A stretch of DNA of 64,000 nucleotides from Halorussus lipolyticus (GTDB taxonomy: Archaea; Halobacteriota; Halobacteria; Halobacteriales; Haladaptataceae): contig NZ_CP119804.1 of NCBI RefSeq assembly GCF_029338375.1, forward strand, positions 1,178,001-1,242,000, read 5' to 3'. This document shows positions 33,855 to 42,339 of this stretch, piece after piece (the first letter of the stretch is position 1; the number at the start of each line of letters is the position of its first letter). Made by a program: the position numbers and the translations under genes. The notes below the pieces were generated by a model that was not told the DNA's origin, made no database searches, and saw only the letters and a program-made list of their open reading frames with translations.

Positions 33855-34619
33855 ATGGTAGAAGATAATAAAGACCAAACTGAAGACGACGTTTCTGAAG
33901 CCAAAATACGAGAGATTGTACAGGAGGAGATGGCCGACGAGGGTGAAAGTTCCAACCGAGCATCCGGGCGTCGAAATTTCTTGAAAGCAACAGCACTTAC
34001 TGGTCTCGGCGGACTCTCGCTAGGAGTTGGAGGTCAAGAGATCGTAAAGAATGGCATCGGAATAAGCCGTGCTACCACCAGTGGGGGTTCACTCAGTAAC
34101 ATCGGTACGCTCGAAGGTCCCCTGACGGGCGGCGACTCGCTCACTAACATCGCTGGGTCAAACCTGAGTATCGACAGTAGCGGGAATCTGAACGCAACTT
34201 CTCCGACGGACATCGGAGTCGTCACGTACTTATCCACTGCCCAAACGCTGTCGAGTGGGACGACCAGTAAAATCCAGTACGACACGACGGCATTCGACCA
34301 CCGTTCCGAGTTTGATGCGAGCAACCACGAAATCCAACTCAGTGGGGCGGGGACCTACATGGCGACCTTTACGGTCAAGTTCAACAGTCCGCCAGACCAG
34401 ACTCTCATCAGCAACCGTATCTCGTTGAACGGAACGAGGATAGGAAGCGAAACGAGAGGTTCCTCGGGCGGTTACGACGAAACGCTGACCAGTCACGCGC
34501 TGTTCGAGGCGAGCAAGGGCGACGTCGTTTCGGTGGCCGCATTTCAGGATAGCGGTAGTTCGCTCGAACTCAAATCGGGACGTTGGAACACCAACCTGTC
34601 GGTCGTCCAATTAGGTTAG
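33855..34619 (+). CDS. Tat-exported C1q/TNF-like jelly-roll protein
   Basis: 254 residues. After an acidic N-terminal tail of about 40 residues comes a late twin-arginine signal (SGRRNFLKATALTGLGG). A Ser/Gly/Thr/Asn repeat region follows (about 75-120: GGSLSNIGTLEGPLTGGDSLTNIAG), then a C-terminal domain (about 125-254) with the strands expected of a C1q-like fold (YDTTAFDHRSEFDA, IQLSGAGTYMATFTVKF, TNLSVVQLG). It reads less GC-rich than its neighbours, suggesting transfer. Such stalk-plus-jelly-roll proteins occur in phage tail fibres and cell-surface proteins. Confidence 0.8.
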   Translation: MVEDNKDQTEDDVSEAKIREIVQEEMADEGESSNRASGRRNFLKATALTGLGGLSLGVGGQEIVKNGIGISRATTSGGSLSNIGTLEGPLTGGDSLTNIAGSNLSIDSSGNLNATSPTDIGVVTYLSTAQTLSSGTTSKIQYDTTAFDHRSEFDASNHEIQLSGAGTYMATFTVKFNSPPDQTLISNRISLNGTRIGSETRGSSGGYDETLTSHALFEASKGDVVSVAAFQDSGSSLELKSGRWNTNLSVVQLG

Positions 34620-34743
34620 TAGCTACTCCGAGATGGTTTTAGGAGTATGAAACCGAGCAATTCTTTCGAGAGATAGGTTCTGCATTGGATGTCTCTATCG
34701 ATAGTCGCACGGCCCCTCACTCAAAAAATAGACTAAAACTGGC

Positions 34744-35688
34744 TTACTCGTCGCTGGCTTCGGCTTCTTCGAGTTCCTCGACGATTTCGTCCTCGTCCAC
34801 GTCGGCGTCTTCGAGGGCTTCTTCGAGGTCAGCGCCGCCCATGCCGCCGCCCATCATGCCGCCCATCGGACCCATGCCGCCGCCGTCGATGGTCTCTTGG
34901 ATGATGACGCGGTCCAGACCGAGCTGGTCCATGACGTTCTGGGCGATCTGCTGTTTCTGGAACATCCACTGCTGGTTCATTGCCAACTGCGGAGTGCTCT
35001 CGATGTAGAGGGTCTCCTTCTCGACCGTCTCGGTTTCGGTCTCGGGTTCGGCGTCCTCGTCGTCGGACTCGACGATGGTTTCCTCTTCAACCTCGTCGGT
35101 CTCGATCCACATGTCGAGGTCGGCGTCGATGTACATCGAGACGAGACCTTGGGCCTGCTCAACGCGGTCCTCGACCTCACCGACGATTTCGTAGTCGTAC
35201 TCGATGTCCTCGCCGGCCAGCGGGTGGTTGAAGTCCACGCGAGCGCGGCCGCCGATGATGGTCTCGACGTGACCGTGGTCGCCGTCCACGTTGACGTGGG
35301 CACCGGGGTAACGCTCGTCTTCCGGAATCTTGTCGGCGCTGACGGTCTTGACCTCTTCGGGGTTGTACTCGCCGAAGGCCTCCTCGGCGGGGATGGTCGT
35401 CTCGCCCGAGTGGCCGACCTCTTTGCCGACGAGGTCCTCCTCGACGCTCTCGAAGATGTGGCCTTCGCCGATGACGATGGTGCGCGGTTCGAACTCGCGC
35501 TCCTCCTCGTCGAGACCCTCCTCCTCGGCGACTTCGGGGTCGGTCGTGTCCACGATGTCGCCGTCGTCTACGGTGCGCGCGGTGTAGTCCAGACGGATGA
35601 AGTCGCCGTTCTGGAACCCTTCATTGGCCTCCGCTTGTGCTTCTTCTGTCTCTGCGTCGGCCGCTTCGGCCTCTTGTTCTTCACTCAT
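34744..35688 (-). CDS. slyD: Long FKBP-type peptidyl-prolyl isomerase (SlyD-like)
   Basis: 314 residues from the ATG at 35688. FKBP core segments are FIRLDYTARTVDDGDIVDTTD, EPRTIVIGEGHIFESVEEDLVGKEVG, EEAFGEYNPEEV and RVDFNHPLAGEDIEYDYEI. A long acidic C-terminal extension follows, with a Met/Gly-rich stretch (GGGMGPMGGMMGGGMGG, about 265-285). SlyD proteins isomerise prolines and act as chaperones. The Met/Gly stretch may bind metal in place of the His-rich tail of bacterial SlyD (inference). A CTTAAG box lies about 27 bases upstream. Confidence 0.93.
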   Translation of the reverse strand: MSEEQEAEAADAETEEAQAEANEGFQNGDFIRLDYTARTVDDGDIVDTTDPEVAEEEGLDEEEREFEPRTIVIGEGHIFESVEEDLVGKEVGHSGETTIPAEEAFGEYNPEEVKTVSADKIPEDERYPGAHVNVDGDHGHVETIIGGRARVDFNHPLAGEDIEYDYEIVGEVEDRVEQAQGLVSMYIDADLDMWIETDEVEEETIVESDDEDAEPETETETVEKETLYIESTPQLAMNQQWMFQKQQIAQNVMDQLGLDRVIIQETIDGGGMGPMGGMMGGGMGGADLEEALEDADVDEDEIVEELEEAEASDE

Positions 35689-35875
35689 ACCCGGAACGTC
35701 GCTCGTTCGCCCCTTAAGAATCACGTTTCGTGTTTTGCGGTCGTCCACCGGGCGAACCGGCGACAACACGACACAGGCCGGGTAGGACGCCCGAATACGG
35801 AATTTTCGGCGAGGACACCGGCGTTCGCCGAACGCGCTCGCCCGTCGTCTGGCGGCCCCCGACACCGGCCCCTAT

Positions 35876-35890
35876 CGAAACGATTTAAAG
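35876..35890 (+). promoter_or_regulatory. BRE/TATA element for the zinc-finger/aEF-1beta operon
   Basis: CGAAACGATTTAAAG combines a BRE-like purine run with a TATA-like TTTAAA. It lies about 25-35 bases before the ATG at 35913. A strong Shine-Dalgarno-like GGAGGGGG (35904-35911) is followed directly by the start codon, closer than ideal. Confidence 0.55.
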
Positions 35891-35912
35891 TCGCGGACGG
35901 GTAGGAGGGGGT

Positions 35913-36092
35913 ATGAGCCAGTCCAAACAGAAGCAGGCGCGACGATGCGTCTCCTGCGGGATTAACATCTCCGGGACGAACGCGGCGTCGTTCAAGTGCC
36001 CCGACTGCGGGCAACAGATTTACCGCTGTGCCAAGTGTCGCAAGCAGAGCAACCTCTACGAGTGCCCCGACTGCGGGTTTATGGGTCCGTAA
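35913..36092 (+). CDS. HVO_2753-family small zinc-finger protein
   Basis: 59 residues with four CxxC-type pairs (CVSCG, CPDCG, CAKCR, CPDCG), forming two zinc ribbons. In Haloferax volcanii the family member HVO_2753 binds zinc and affects swarming and biofilm. Its co-transcription with the aEF-1beta gene two bases downstream is conserved in haloarchaea. The protein is too short for most automatic gene finders, but the motif pattern and operon context are unambiguous. Confidence 0.93.
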   Translation: MSQSKQKQARRCVSCGINISGTNAASFKCPDCGQQIYRCAKCRKQSNLYECPDCGFMGP

Positions 36093-36094
36093 CC

Positions 36095-36361
36095 ATGGGA
36101 AAGGTAGCCGCCAAAATCAAGGTCATGCCGCAGAGTCCCGAAATCGACCTCGACGAGCTTCAGGAGACGCTCGAAGACTCGCTCCCCGAGGGCGCGAAGA
36201 TTAACGGCTTCGAGCGCGACGAAGTGGCGTTCGGCCTCGTCGCCCTCCTCCCGACGGTCATCGTCCCCGACGACACGGGCGGGACGGAAGCCGTCGAGGA
36301 GGGCTTCTCGAACGTCGAAGGCGTCGAGAGCGTGGAAGTCCAGAACGTCGGCCGCATCTAA
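36095..36361 (+). CDS. ef1b: Translation elongation factor aEF-1 beta
   Basis: 88 residues. [47 protein letters not shown] and [15 protein letters not shown] cover the whole family. It is the guanine-nucleotide exchange factor that recycles aEF-1A on the ribosome. The upstream zinc-finger gene ends two bases earlier, so both are translated from one transcript. A T-run follows shortly after the stop. Confidence 0.96.
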   Translation: MGKVAAKIKVMPQSPEIDLDELQETLEDSLPEGAKINGFERDEVAFGLVALLPTVIVPDDTGGTEAVEEGFSNVEGVESVEVQNVGRI

Positions 36362-36387
36362 TTCGGTTTTCGGCTCCGCAGTTGCGG

Positions 36388-36393
36388 TTTTTT
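36388..36393 (+). terminator. T-run terminator after aEF-1beta
   Basis: Six T residues about 27 bases after the stop at 36361, preceded by another four T residues. T-runs of this kind act as intrinsic terminators in archaea. Confidence 0.45.
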
Positions 36394-36502
36394 GTTCGAT
36401 GGTGAGCGACGGGTATCTCGGCGCTTTTCTAACGGCTGAGAAATGAGAATCTTTGTTAGGGCATTAGAAAGTTACTTTAGACCAATGCAAAAGAAGGTCA
36501 GG

Positions 36503-36614
36503 GCTAGCTACCGTCTGAGCAAAGGAGTCTCCGCATAGCACTGCTACCGCGAACCTCACACCTCCCCAGCCTCCTCACTCCCGTCGCTTCGCTCGGTCGT
36601 TCGTCCCTCGCGCG
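36503..36614. repeat. Dispersed GC-rich intergenic element (family B, copy 2)
   Basis: Lies in the 317-base gene-free gap 36362-36678. It shares the block order of 1883-1993: GCTAGCT, TGAGCAA, GTCTCC, GCTACCGCGA, CCTCCCCA, then CTTCG and CGTCCCTCGCGCG. It has no long hairpin like copy 1. No gene is visible in the gap. Function unknown. Confidence 0.55.
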
Positions 36615-36678
36615 AGTCGTTTGCCTCGCTTCGCTCGTCACTCCCGCGCGCCGGGGCTTTTGTCCGGATTACCGAAAC

Positions 36679-37311
36679 TTACGGCGTCCCGGCCCCAGTC
36701 GGCGCGTCCGGCAGGTCGAACTTCTCGGCGTCGATGCCCAACTCGTCCAGTGCCTGTTCGAGGTGGCGCTCCTCGGCGAAGTCGGCACCGTCCTCCTCGC
36801 GGATTCGCTGGGCCGCGGCGAGGACTTCGCCGCGCCGGTCGTCGGGAATCGCCCACTTGTCGGTCGAGAGTTCGATGGTCAGACCGTTGTGGTCGCTGGT
36901 GTACAGCGAGTGGAAGATACCGCGGTCGAACTCGTTGTAGCCTCGCCCGGCGTCTTCGAGGGCCTCGCGGACCTCCACGAATCGCTCGGGGTCGATGGAA
37001 AACGAGAGGTGGTGGACCGCGCCGACGCCGGTGCGCTGGGGCCGCGGGTTCGACGGCCGGTCGTCGTTCACGAAGAAGGTGAGGATACGCCCGTCACCCG
37101 TGTCGAAAAACAGGTGGGTCGAGTCGGGGTCGTCCAAGTTGGGTTGGCGAAGCACGAGGGGCATCCCGAGGAGGTCCCGGTAGAAGGCGATGGTCTCCTC
37201 GGCGTTGCTCCCGACGAGCGTAACGTGGTCGGTGCCGGTGGTGTTGATGGGGCTATCTGGAAGGTCGGCGGTGACCTCGAAGTCCTCGGCCGGTCGGCGT
37301 TCGTCTGCCAT
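36679..37311 (-). CDS. VOC-superfamily dioxygenase/glyoxalase-like protein
   Basis: 210 residues. Two VOC half-domains are visible: GTDHVTLVGSNAEETIAFYRDLLGMPLVL with a first metal His (H29), and VHHLSFSIDPERF with a second His (100/101). The Glu of LTIELSTDKW (near 147) completes a 2-His-1-carboxylate site. Ring-cleaving dioxygenases and glyoxalase-like enzymes share this layout, so the substrate is open. A helical C-terminal extension of about 60 residues follows. It is monocistronic. Confidence 0.87.
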   Translation of the reverse strand: MADERRPAEDFEVTADLPDSPINTTGTDHVTLVGSNAEETIAFYRDLLGMPLVLRQPNLDDPDSTHLFFDTGDGRILTFFVNDDRPSNPRPQRTGVGAVHHLSFSIDPERFVEVREALEDAGRGYNEFDRGIFHSLYTSDHNGLTIELSTDKWAIPDDRRGEVLAAAQRIREEDGADFAEERHLEQALDELGIDAEKFDLPDAPTGAGTP

Positions 37312-37402
37312 ACCGCTGGGTAGTCGGCGAGCAACAATAGGTCTCAGGTAACATTCGCGTCACCGACACGACGCGGTTTCGAGAGGACGAAATCGAGCGC
37401 GG

Positions 37403-38575
37403 TTATTCGAGCGCCGCGTCGAACGCTTGCTGGAGGTCGGCCTTCAAGTCCTCGACGTTCTCGATGCCGATGCTCGCCCGAATCAGGCCGTCACGAAGCC
37501 CCGCCGCCACGCGCTCCTCCTTGGGAATCGCGGCGTGGGTCATGGTCGCCGGTTGCTCGATGAGGCTCTCGACGCCGCCCAGACTCTCGGCGAGCGTGAA
37601 GACCTCGGTCTCGCTCACTACGTCGGCGGTCTCCTCCAAGGAGGCGTCCATCTCGAAACTGACCATCCCGCCGAAGTCGTCCATCTGCTCGCTGGCGAGG
37701 TCGTGGTCCGAGTGCGATTCGAGACCGGGGTAGTAGACGCGCTGAACGTCGTCGTGGCCCTCCAACCACTCGGCGAGCGTCCGGGCGTTCTCGCAGTGGC
37801 GGTCCATCCGGACCGGGAGGGTCTTGGTCCCGCGGAGGACGAGGAAACACTCGTGGGGACCGGGTGTCGCGCCGACGCTGTTCTGGTAGAATCCGAACTT
37901 CTCGTCTAGCTCCTCGTCGTCGGTGACGAGCGCGCCGCCCACCACGTCGGAGTGGCCGCCCATGTACTTCGTCAGCGAGTGGGTCACGAGGTCAGCGCCG
38001 AGTTCGAGCGGGCGCTGAAGGTACGGCGTGGCGAAGGTGTTGTCCACCGCGCAGAGGGCGTCGTAGTCGTCGGCGATGTCGGCGGTGCCCTCGATGTCCA
38101 CGACGTTGAGCAGGGGGTTGGTCGGCGTCTCGACCCAGACCAGTTCCGTGGCGTCCCGCATCGCAGACTCGGTCTCGTCTAAATCGGTCATGTCCACGAA
38201 GTCGAATTCGAGGTCGTACTGCTCGTAGACCTGCGTGAAGATGCGGTGGGTCCCGCCGTACACGTCCTCGCTGGCGACCACGTGGTCGCCGGATTCGAGG
38301 AGATTCAGGACGGTGTTGATAGCCCCCATCCCGCTGGAGAACGCTCGGCCGTACTCGCCGCCTTCGAGGCTGGCGACGTTCTCCTCCAAGTCGGTCCGCG
38401 TGGGGTTGCCGGTCCGGGAGTACTCGTAGCCCCGATGTTCGCCCGGTGCGTCCTGCTTGTACGTCGAGTTGGCGTGAATCGGAGTCATGAGCGCCCCGGT
38501 CTCCTCGTCGGGTTCCTGTCCGGCGTGAATCGAGCGCGTCTCGAATCGGAACTCGTCGTCGTCGTCGTCGGTCAT
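37403..38575 (-). CDS. Cystathionine gamma-synthase/lyase family PLP enzyme
   Basis: 390 residues from the ATG at 38575, normal length. [21 protein letters not shown] is the family N-terminus and [11 protein letters not shown] the next signature. SSGMGAI binds the PLP phosphate, ETPTNPLL follows, AVDNTF holds the PLP Asp, and [11 protein letters not shown] contains the PLP Lys (K203). It acts in transsulfuration or methionine/cysteine metabolism; synthase and lyase activities cannot be separated from sequence. The longer frame upstream is non-coding in character. Confidence 0.95.
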   Translation of the reverse strand: MTDDDDDEFRFETRSIHAGQEPDEETGALMTPIHANSTYKQDAPGEHRGYEYSRTGNPTRTDLEENVASLEGGEYGRAFSSGMGAINTVLNLLESGDHVVASEDVYGGTHRIFTQVYEQYDLEFDFVDMTDLDETESAMRDATELVWVETPTNPLLNVVDIEGTADIADDYDALCAVDNTFATPYLQRPLELGADLVTHSLTKYMGGHSDVVGGALVTDDEELDEKFGFYQNSVGATPGPHECFLVLRGTKTLPVRMDRHCENARTLAEWLEGHDDVQRVYYPGLESHSDHDLASEQMDDFGGMVSFEMDASLEETADVVSETEVFTLAESLGGVESLIEQPATMTHAAIPKEERVAAGLRDGLIRASIGIENVEDLKADLQQAFDAALE

Positions 38576-38685
38576 GGGCGAACCGACGAACGGACGGCAG
38601 GTTACTCTTGCCCTTTGGGTACGTCCCGCCGGAGACGACGCTCGGGAACGACACTTTCGGGTCCCCCGCGAAGCGCGAACGTGCC

Positions 38686-38692
38686 ATTTATA
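38686..38692 (+). promoter_or_regulatory. TATA-like box for rpl21e
   Basis: ATTTATA lies 31-37 bases upstream of the L21e start codon and probably drives the L21e-rpoF transcript. Confidence 0.5.
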
Positions 38693-38722
38693 ACGGAGAC
38701 AGAACAAGAGGGTGGTACGACT

Positions 38723-39013
38723 ATGCCGAGTTCGAACGGACCCTACCACAGCACTCGTAACAAGCTCTCGAACGACCCCCGCGAGAGCGGTACGTCTCCG
38801 CCCCAGCGGGCCGTCCAGCAGTACGAGGAGGGCCAGAAGGTCCACCTCAAAATCGACCCGAGCGTCGAGAAAGGCCGCTTCCACCCGCGCTTCGGCGGCC
38901 AGACCGGCGAAATCGTCGGCAAACAGGGCGAGGCCTACAAGGTCGCCATCAGCGACCGCGGCAAGGACAAGACCCTCATCGTCACCCCCGCGCACCTGAA
39001 AGCGCAGGAATAG
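38723..39013 (+). CDS. rpl21e: 50S ribosomal protein L21e
   Basis: 96 residues. [54 protein letters not shown] and [25 protein letters not shown] are typical of the archaeal/eukaryotic L21e protein of the large subunit. It is followed one base after its stop by rpoF, the conserved archaeal arrangement L21e-Rpb4-DUF655. Confidence 0.97.
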   Translation: MPSSNGPYHSTRNKLSNDPRESGTSPPQRAVQQYEEGQKVHLKIDPSVEKGRFHPRFGGQTGEIVGKQGEAYKVAISDRGKDKTLIVTPAHLKAQE

Positions 39014-39014
39014 C

Positions 39015-39371
39015 ATGACGATATTCAAGGAGAAGGTCGAGGAGGAGTACCTGACCACGGCGGAAGCCAAAGAGCTACTCTCGGACGTCGAGCAGGAGCG
39101 CGCGCTGGACGAGGACCGAGAGATGCGCTACGAACTGGCCCGCGCCATCGAACACGTCAACCGGTTCGCCACGCTCGACGCCGAGGAGTCCCGCGAACTC
39201 GTCTCGGACCTCCTCGAACTCGAGAAGGTGGACGAACCGACGGCGCACAAAATCGCCGACATCCTCCCGAAGGACCGCGACGAACTCCGCGCGGTGTACG
39301 CTCAGGAACGGTACACCCTCTCGGGTGACGAACTCGACGACATCCTGAACGTCGTCGCCAAGTACGACTGA
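39015..39371 (+). CDS. rpoF: RNA polymerase subunit Rpb4/RpoF
   Basis: 118 residues. LTTAEAKELLSDVEQER and YAQERYTLSGDELDDILNVVAKYD match archaeal Rpb4. Rpb4 forms the stalk of RNA polymerase with Rpb7 (RpoE), aiding open-complex formation and RNA exit. It is placed between L21e and the DUF655 gene, as in most euryarchaea. The spacer to DUF655 (38 bases) contains its own TATA-like TTTAAG. Confidence 0.96.
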   Translation: MTIFKEKVEEEYLTTAEAKELLSDVEQERALDEDREMRYELARAIEHVNRFATLDAEESRELVSDLLELEKVDEPTAHKIADILPKDRDELRAVYAQERYTLSGDELDDILNVVAKYD

Positions 39372-39384
39372 TTGCCACCAACTC

Positions 39385-39390
39385 TTTAAG
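39385..39390 (+). promoter_or_regulatory. TATA-like box for the DUF655 gene
   Basis: TTTAAG ends 19 bases before the first ATG (39410) and 25 before a second in-frame ATG (39416). The second spacing fits leaderless transcription better. Confidence 0.45.
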
Positions 39391-39409
39391 TAGTTCGTCG
39401 GCGTATTCG

Positions 39410-39997
39410 ATGACAATGAGCGAACAGAACGACGGCGAAGCGCAGGTCCCCGCGGTCGTGCTGGACTACCTTCCGCACGGCCGCGCCGACGACGACCGGC
39501 CACAGTATCAGAAGCCAGCCCTCGCCTACGCCCTCGGTATCGAGGAGTTCCGGCTATTCGAGGTGACCCTCGAGGAGGACGTGAGTCTCACCATCACCGA
39601 CCGGTTCGACGCGGACTCGGCCGACGAACTCGTGGCAAACGTCCGGGAAATCGAGTACGACGACCTCTCCGGGGCGGCCCAGTCGGAACTCGAACACGCC
39701 ATCCGGGACGTGGTGGAGTCGAACGAACGGCGATTCGTGGACTTCTACAACGACGCCCAACCCATCACCCTCCGCCTCCACCAGCTTAATCTCCTGCCCG
39801 GAATCGGCAAGAAACTGCGCAACAACGTCCTCGAACAGCGAAAACGCAAGCCCTTCGAGAGCTTCGAGGACCTAGAGAACCGCGTGTCGGGCCTCCACGA
39901 CCCCGACGAGGTGTTGGTCGAGCGAATTTTAGAGGAACTGCGGGAGGACGACCTGAAGTACCGGACGTTCGTGCGCGTCGAGGAACAGCAGGGATAG
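39410..39997 (+). CDS. DUF655 helix-hairpin-helix protein
   Basis: 195 residues. VVLDYLPHGRADDDRP is the family N-terminus. PITLRLHQLNLLPGIGKKLRNNVLEQRKRKPFESFEDLENRV contains a helix-hairpin-helix (LLPGIGKKL) typical of nucleic-acid binding. The family is found beside L21e and Rpb4 across euryarchaea and usually precedes ksgA, suggesting a ribosome-related role. Here no ksgA follows; the next 425 bases are gene-free. The start may be 39410 or 39416. Confidence 0.93.
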   Translation: MTMSEQNDGEAQVPAVVLDYLPHGRADDDRPQYQKPALAYALGIEEFRLFEVTLEEDVSLTITDRFDADSADELVANVREIEYDDLSGAAQSELEHAIRDVVESNERRFVDFYNDAQPITLRLHQLNLLPGIGKKLRNNVLEQRKRKPFESFEDLENRVSGLHDPDEVLVERILEELREDDLKYRTFVRVEEQQG

Positions 39998-40155
39998 CGT
40001 CGAGGAGTCCGGTTCTCTTTCGTCCCGTTCGCGGTTGTCGGTTCGGCATTCTATGCAACTGTGAAAGCAATCAAAAGTTGTGTTAAAGAAATCCAAAGGG
40101 TATGCAGAACGTTCTGTTTGAAACGACGGAACAATTGCCAAGAACACGATGGCGG

Positions 40156-40272
40156 AGGTGAACGTTTCTTGAAGCCCTCGGTCGCTCGCGTTGTCTTGTG
40201 GTGATTCGAGGGACGAACCGCAGAGCAGGCGTGATGGTGTCCTCTCGAAGCCCCCGCCCGGTCGCGGTCGCT
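40156..40272. repeat. Structured intergenic element (family A, partial copy, inverted)
   Basis: Lies in the gene-free gap 39998-40422. Bases 40247-40272 repeat 32297-32322 exactly on the opposite strand, and similarity continues to about 40209. Bases 40158-40180 resemble the closing-stem region 25104-25126 of copy 1. The opposite stem arm is missing, so this copy looks truncated. Another block (40340-40360) resembles 16578-16596. The edges are AT-rich near 40070-40130. Confidence 0.65.
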
Positions 40273-40385
40273 CCACCCCACCCACGTCGGTTGGTCAGTC
40301 GAGCGTTCGCTGTCGGCCGAGTTACCGAGGAGTCCGCGGTAGTCGGCCGGCCCGTCGTAGCCTCCGCCGAGTCACCCGGCGTATC

Positions 40386-40395
40386 TTTATTATAA
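40386..40395 (+). promoter_or_regulatory. TATA-like box for RuBisCO
   Basis: TTTATTATAA lies 28-37 bases before the ATG at 40423 and is the only strong AT tract close to the gene. Confidence 0.5.
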
Positions 40396-40422
40396 ACAAT
40401 GACATAGTTCTGCGGGCGAACC

Positions 40423-41670
40423 ATGACCGGAATAACCTACGAGGACTTCCTCGACCTCGACTACGACCCGGCCGACACCGACCTCGTCTGCGAGTTCTAC
40501 GTCGAACCCGCCGCCGACATGGACATGGAGTCTGCGGCCAGCAGAGTCGCCTCCGAGAGTTCCAACGGCACGTGGGCCGAGTTGCAGGTCGAAGGCTCGG
40601 TCCGGGATTTGAGCGCCACCGCCTGCGACATCGACGGGAACTCGGTGACAGTGGCCTATCCCGACGCCCTATTCGAGGCCGGAAACATGCCCCAAGTCCT
40701 CTCGTGCATCGCGGGCAACATCCTCGGGATGAAAGCCGTCGAGCGCATCCGCCTCCGGGACTGCGACTGGCCCGAGAAGTTGACCACCTCTTTCCCCGGT
40801 CCCCAGTTCGGCACGAGCGTCCGCGAGGAAATCTTCGACGCCGGGAATCGGCCCATCACCGCGACGGTGCCCAAACCCAAAGTCGGCCTGACCACCGACC
40901 AGCACGTCCAAGTCGGCTACGAGGCGTGGACTGGCGGCATCGACCTCCTGAAGGACGACGAGAACTTGACCGACCAAGATTTCAACCCCTTCGAGGAGCG
41001 CCTCAAGCGAAGCCTCGAAAAGCGCGACCAAGCCGAGGACGAGACCGGCGAGAAAAAGAGCTATCTGGTCAACGTCACCGCCGAGGCCGGCGAGATGCTG
41101 GACCGCGTGGATATGGCGGCCCGACAGGGGTGTGAGTACGTCATGGTGGACGTGATTACGACCGGGTGGTCTGCGGTCCAGCAAGTCCGCGAGCGGTGCG
41201 AGAAGCATGGACTCGCCATCCACGCCCACCGGGCGATGCACGCCGCCTTCGACCGCATCGACACCCACGGCGTCTCGATGCGCGTCATCGCTCAAGTCGC
41301 CCGCCTCTGCGGCGTGGACCACATCCACACCGGCACCGCGGATTTGGGCAAACTCGAAAACGAGGACACCGTGGGCATCAACGAATGGCTCTACTCGGAC
41401 CTCTACGGCCTGAACGACGTGCTTCCGATGGCCTCGGGCGGCCTACACCCCGGTCTCGTCCCGGAACTCGTCGAGCGGTGTGGTACCAACATCGGGATTC
41501 AGGCCGGTGGCGGCATCCACGGCCATCCCGACGGCACCCACGCCGGGGCCAAGGCGCTCCGGCAGGCCATCGACGCGACGATGGAAGGCGTCGTCCTTGA
41601 CGAGTACGCCGACGACCATCCCGAACTCGCGTCGGCGCTCGACCAGTGGGGCACCGAGACCCCGCGATAG
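40423..41670 (+). CDS. rbcL: Ribulose-bisphosphate carboxylase, form III
   Basis: 415 residues. TATVPKPKVGL holds the catalytic Lys (K151), GGIDLLKDDENLTDQDFNPF the carbamylated Lys (K177) with D179 and E180, HAHRAMHAAF the phosphate-binding His/Arg, and MASGGLHPGLVPELVERCG the later phosphate loop. All active-site groups are present. Form III enzymes of archaea fix CO2 onto ribulose-1,5-bisphosphate made from AMP, linking nucleotide breakdown to 3-phosphoglycerate. No AMP-phosphorylase or R15P-isomerase genes are adjacent. It sits where ksgA would be expected after L21e-rpoF-DUF655. Confidence 0.97.
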   Translation: MTGITYEDFLDLDYDPADTDLVCEFYVEPAADMDMESAASRVASESSNGTWAELQVEGSVRDLSATACDIDGNSVTVAYPDALFEAGNMPQVLSCIAGNILGMKAVERIRLRDCDWPEKLTTSFPGPQFGTSVREEIFDAGNRPITATVPKPKVGLTTDQHVQVGYEAWTGGIDLLKDDENLTDQDFNPFEERLKRSLEKRDQAEDETGEKKSYLVNVTAEAGEMLDRVDMAARQGCEYVMVDVITTGWSAVQQVRERCEKHGLAIHAHRAMHAAFDRIDTHGVSMRVIAQVARLCGVDHIHTGTADLGKLENEDTVGINEWLYSDLYGLNDVLPMASGGLHPGLVPELVERCGTNIGIQAGGGIHGHPDGTHAGAKALRQAIDATMEGVVLDEYADDHPELASALDQWGTETPR

Positions 41671-41895
41671 CCGAGCGAGCAGTCCGACCACGCCCGGTTC
41701 GCGTCGCTCGTCGCTTTTCGTGAGGAGTCGGGAGACGCCGGTCCCCGAAAGTGACACTCGGCCCGGAAACTGACAGAACGTGGTCGTGTCTCCCCCGAAG
41801 GATATATTTCGAAGAATATATAATAAATAATAATATCCAGACACTAATCAATAACCCAAGGTATTAAATCGTGTTGAAATATATGAGAAAATGGA

Positions 41896-42231
41896 ATGTC
41901 GGAGAACCAGCAGAAACGCAGTCCACCGGAGCGCGCCACGCCGCGGGACGGTCCCCGTCGGCGGCGTCTCATCGGCGAGGCCGAGACGGCGAGCGAGGCA
42001 GTCGTCGCCGCAGTTGCGACCGCCGAGGACGCCGAGAAGGACGCGCTTCCGCCCCTCGGCGACCGTTTCGACACCGAATCCCTCGACCGGTTGGTCGATG
42101 CCGAAACCCGGTCGCCATCGGCCGGACTGGTTTTCACCCGGACCGAGGACATCCCGACCGAAATCGAGGTCACCTTCGAGTACGCCGACTACGACGTGAC
42201 GGTCTCCGACAACTACGTCGTCCTCGAATAG
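41896..42231 (+). CDS. HalOD1-type output-domain protein
   Basis: 111 residues. LGDRFDTESLDRLVDAETRSP followed by VTFEYADYDVTVSDNYVVLE fits HalOD1, a small domain common in haloarchaeal signalling proteins. The N-terminal half (ETASEAVVAAVATAEDAE) looks helical. It is a stand-alone domain without receiver or PAS modules. An AT-rich stretch of about 80 bases upstream (41805-41890) contains several TATA-like tracts. Confidence 0.8.
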   Translation: MSENQQKRSPPERATPRDGPRRRRLIGEAETASEAVVAAVATAEDAEKDALPPLGDRFDTESLDRLVDAETRSPSAGLVFTRTEDIPTEIEVTFEYADYDVTVSDNYVVLE

Positions 42232-42339
42232 GTCGGGCCTCGAACGGGGTCGGTCCTCGGCGGCAGTCCCGCCGAGATATGTACAATCGGCGTTTGAGTT
42301 TACAGAAAGACCTTTGAAACGGACGAGAAAGAGTCGGAT

